IMG/VR virus record: IMGVR_UViG_3300025086_000088
Span: 1-38,300 of that record
Reading direction: 5' to 3' (one strand)
DNA from: a virus
DNA length: 38,300 bases
Part shown: piece by piece, positions 37,576 to 38,300 of the stretch
Layout: the number at the start of each line of letters is the position of its first letter
Numbering within the stretch: position 1 is the stretch's first letter
Notes under the pieces: model-generated
Told to the model about the DNA's origin: nothing
Databases searched by the model: none
What the model saw: the letters and a program-made list of their open reading frames with translations, nothing else
Translations under genes and position numbers: made by a program

Positions 37576-38300
37576 TTACCGAAACACGGCCATCCCAGCC
37601 TGTTGCTCGTCGGCATTTCGCAAGGCGTCCACTAACTTTTCACGTTTTTGGGCCTGGCTCATGCTGTCGAAGTTCTTCGGCGTGGACTCTCGTCCGGGAG
37701 GCGCTCCGGTAACACTGGTTTGTTTAGTTAGTTCATCGACCTGCGCTTGCAGATCGCCGTTTTCTTTTTGCAAAGATTCCACCTTCTTGGCGGCAATCTT
37801 TGACACTACGAACTCAACTGCATCTTGGATGCCTTCCGAATAAGCTCGGAGATGCGGGCGTTGATCCAATATGTTTTCAACGCCTCGCGATATTTCGCTG
37901 GATGAGTCTTTCAACTCCGGGTATTGCTCCTGAAGATCCTTCAGGTTTTCAGTCCAATTAGATTGGATTGACTCAGCTACTTTGCTTTGTTCGTTCGCAG
38001 TCTTGCGTGCCTCAACTTCCTTAGCCTTTTCCAATGCAAGTTCGGCAAGTTCAGTCTCGCCGTCTTCCTTGTATCGTTCTGCCAACTCTCGGTAGTCGTC
38101 CGGGGAAGTCTGGTCGTCCTGATGCTGTTGCTTCAGGGCTTCCAATTCTTCCCTCTCCTTTTTCAGGGTCGCCTTTTCCTCATTGAGTTTATCCCAATTT
38201 CGGTCTAGGCGGTCGTTGGATTTCTTCTCTCGGTTGGTCAGAGGCTTTTCATCAGTCTCCGCATCGCTTGCTTGTTCAGGTGCCTCAGCTTCCACTTCTT
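37576..38300 (-). CDS. Scaffold protein (5' end cut by window edge)
   Basis: The open frame runs off the right edge; a GTG at 38295 is in frame but preceded by further codons, so the true start is probably outside. About 240 visible residues are highly charged coiled coil (NREKKSNDRLDRNWDKLNEE, EKATLKKEREELEALKQQHQ, EKAKEVEARKTANEQSKVAE, ESLQKENGDLQAQVDELTKQ), ending MSQAQKREKLVDALRNADEQ. This acidic/basic helical makeup just before the capsid gene is typical of podovirus scaffolds, which shape the procapsid and leave before DNA fills it. Confidence 0.8.
   Translation of the reverse strand, partial: EVEAEAPEQASDAETDEKPLTNREKKSNDRLDRNWDKLNEEKATLKKEREELEALKQQHQDDQTSPDDYRELAERYKEDGETELAELALEKAKEVEARKTANEQSKVAESIQSNWTENLKDLQEQYPELKDSSSEISRGVENILDQRPHLRAYSEGIQDAVEFVVSKIAAKKVESLQKENGDLQAQVDELTKQTSVTGAPPGRESTPKNFDSMSQAQKREKLVDALRNADEQQAGMAVFR

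Overview
The window reads as almost the whole genome of a temperate, short-tailed (podovirus-like) bacteriophage, in free (excised) form. A partial portal gene runs off the left edge and a partial scaffold gene runs off the right edge, both on the minus strand. Portal, scaffold and capsid are normally consecutive, so the map probably closes into a circle with only a short piece missing. The capsid protein is of the N4-gp56 type. The tail fibres carry LamG-like and SPRY-like domains and a C-terminal region typical of phages from marine metagenomes. The host is therefore probably a Gram-negative aquatic bacterium. The attachment site carries the 3' half of a tRNA-Ile2 (anticodon CAT) gene. The host genus cannot be named from this sequence.

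Layout. (1) 1-4.1 kb, minus: portal, large terminase, two small genes, a GC-rich structured non-coding stretch, small terminase. (2) 4.2-10.99 kb, minus: early replication and recombination block with primase-helicase, C5-cytosine methyltransferase (with a second protein apparently overprinted inside it), a DnaA domain-IV-like protein, PD-(D/E)XK nuclease, SSB-like protein, Holliday-junction-resolvase-like nuclease, a zinc-finger protein, an excisionase-like HTH fused to a lytic transglycosylase, and a small ribbon-helix-helix (RHH) protein. (3) 10.99-11.19 kb: divergent control region with ACGTCT operators, a terminator and promoter-like sequences. (4) 11.19-14.21 kb, plus: a second RHH protein, a row of short genes of unknown function, a compact structured RNA candidate, and a tyrosine integrase. 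(5) 14.22-14.47 kb: attP with arm-type repeats on both sides of the tRNA fragment. (6) 14.5-38.3 kb, minus: scaffold, capsid, two tail fibres with a chaperone-like protein, a lysis cassette, collar fibre, tail adaptor and nozzle proteins, a 139-aa and a 98-aa protein, three ejected/internal virion proteins (the last a 2335-residue multidomain polyvalent protein), then a metallophosphoesterase and two small genes.

How it works together (inference). Leftward early transcription from the divergent control region would make the replication proteins and probably stop at the hairpin at 4042-4101. Late transcription would start near the small terminase, run through portal, cross the window ends and continue through the virion genes to about 14.5 kb. 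Rightward transcription would make the lysogeny functions. I see no DNA polymerase, no RNA polymerase and no CI-type repressor, so the phage probably borrows the host replisome and uses RHH proteins as its switch.

Most worth a second look: the overprinted methyltransferase region (6448-7212), the HTH-transglycosylase fusion (10221-10835), the three-way-junction RNA candidate (12451-12561), the recurring FMPA motifs in the giant protein, and attP arm-type repeats that recur near the terminase genes.
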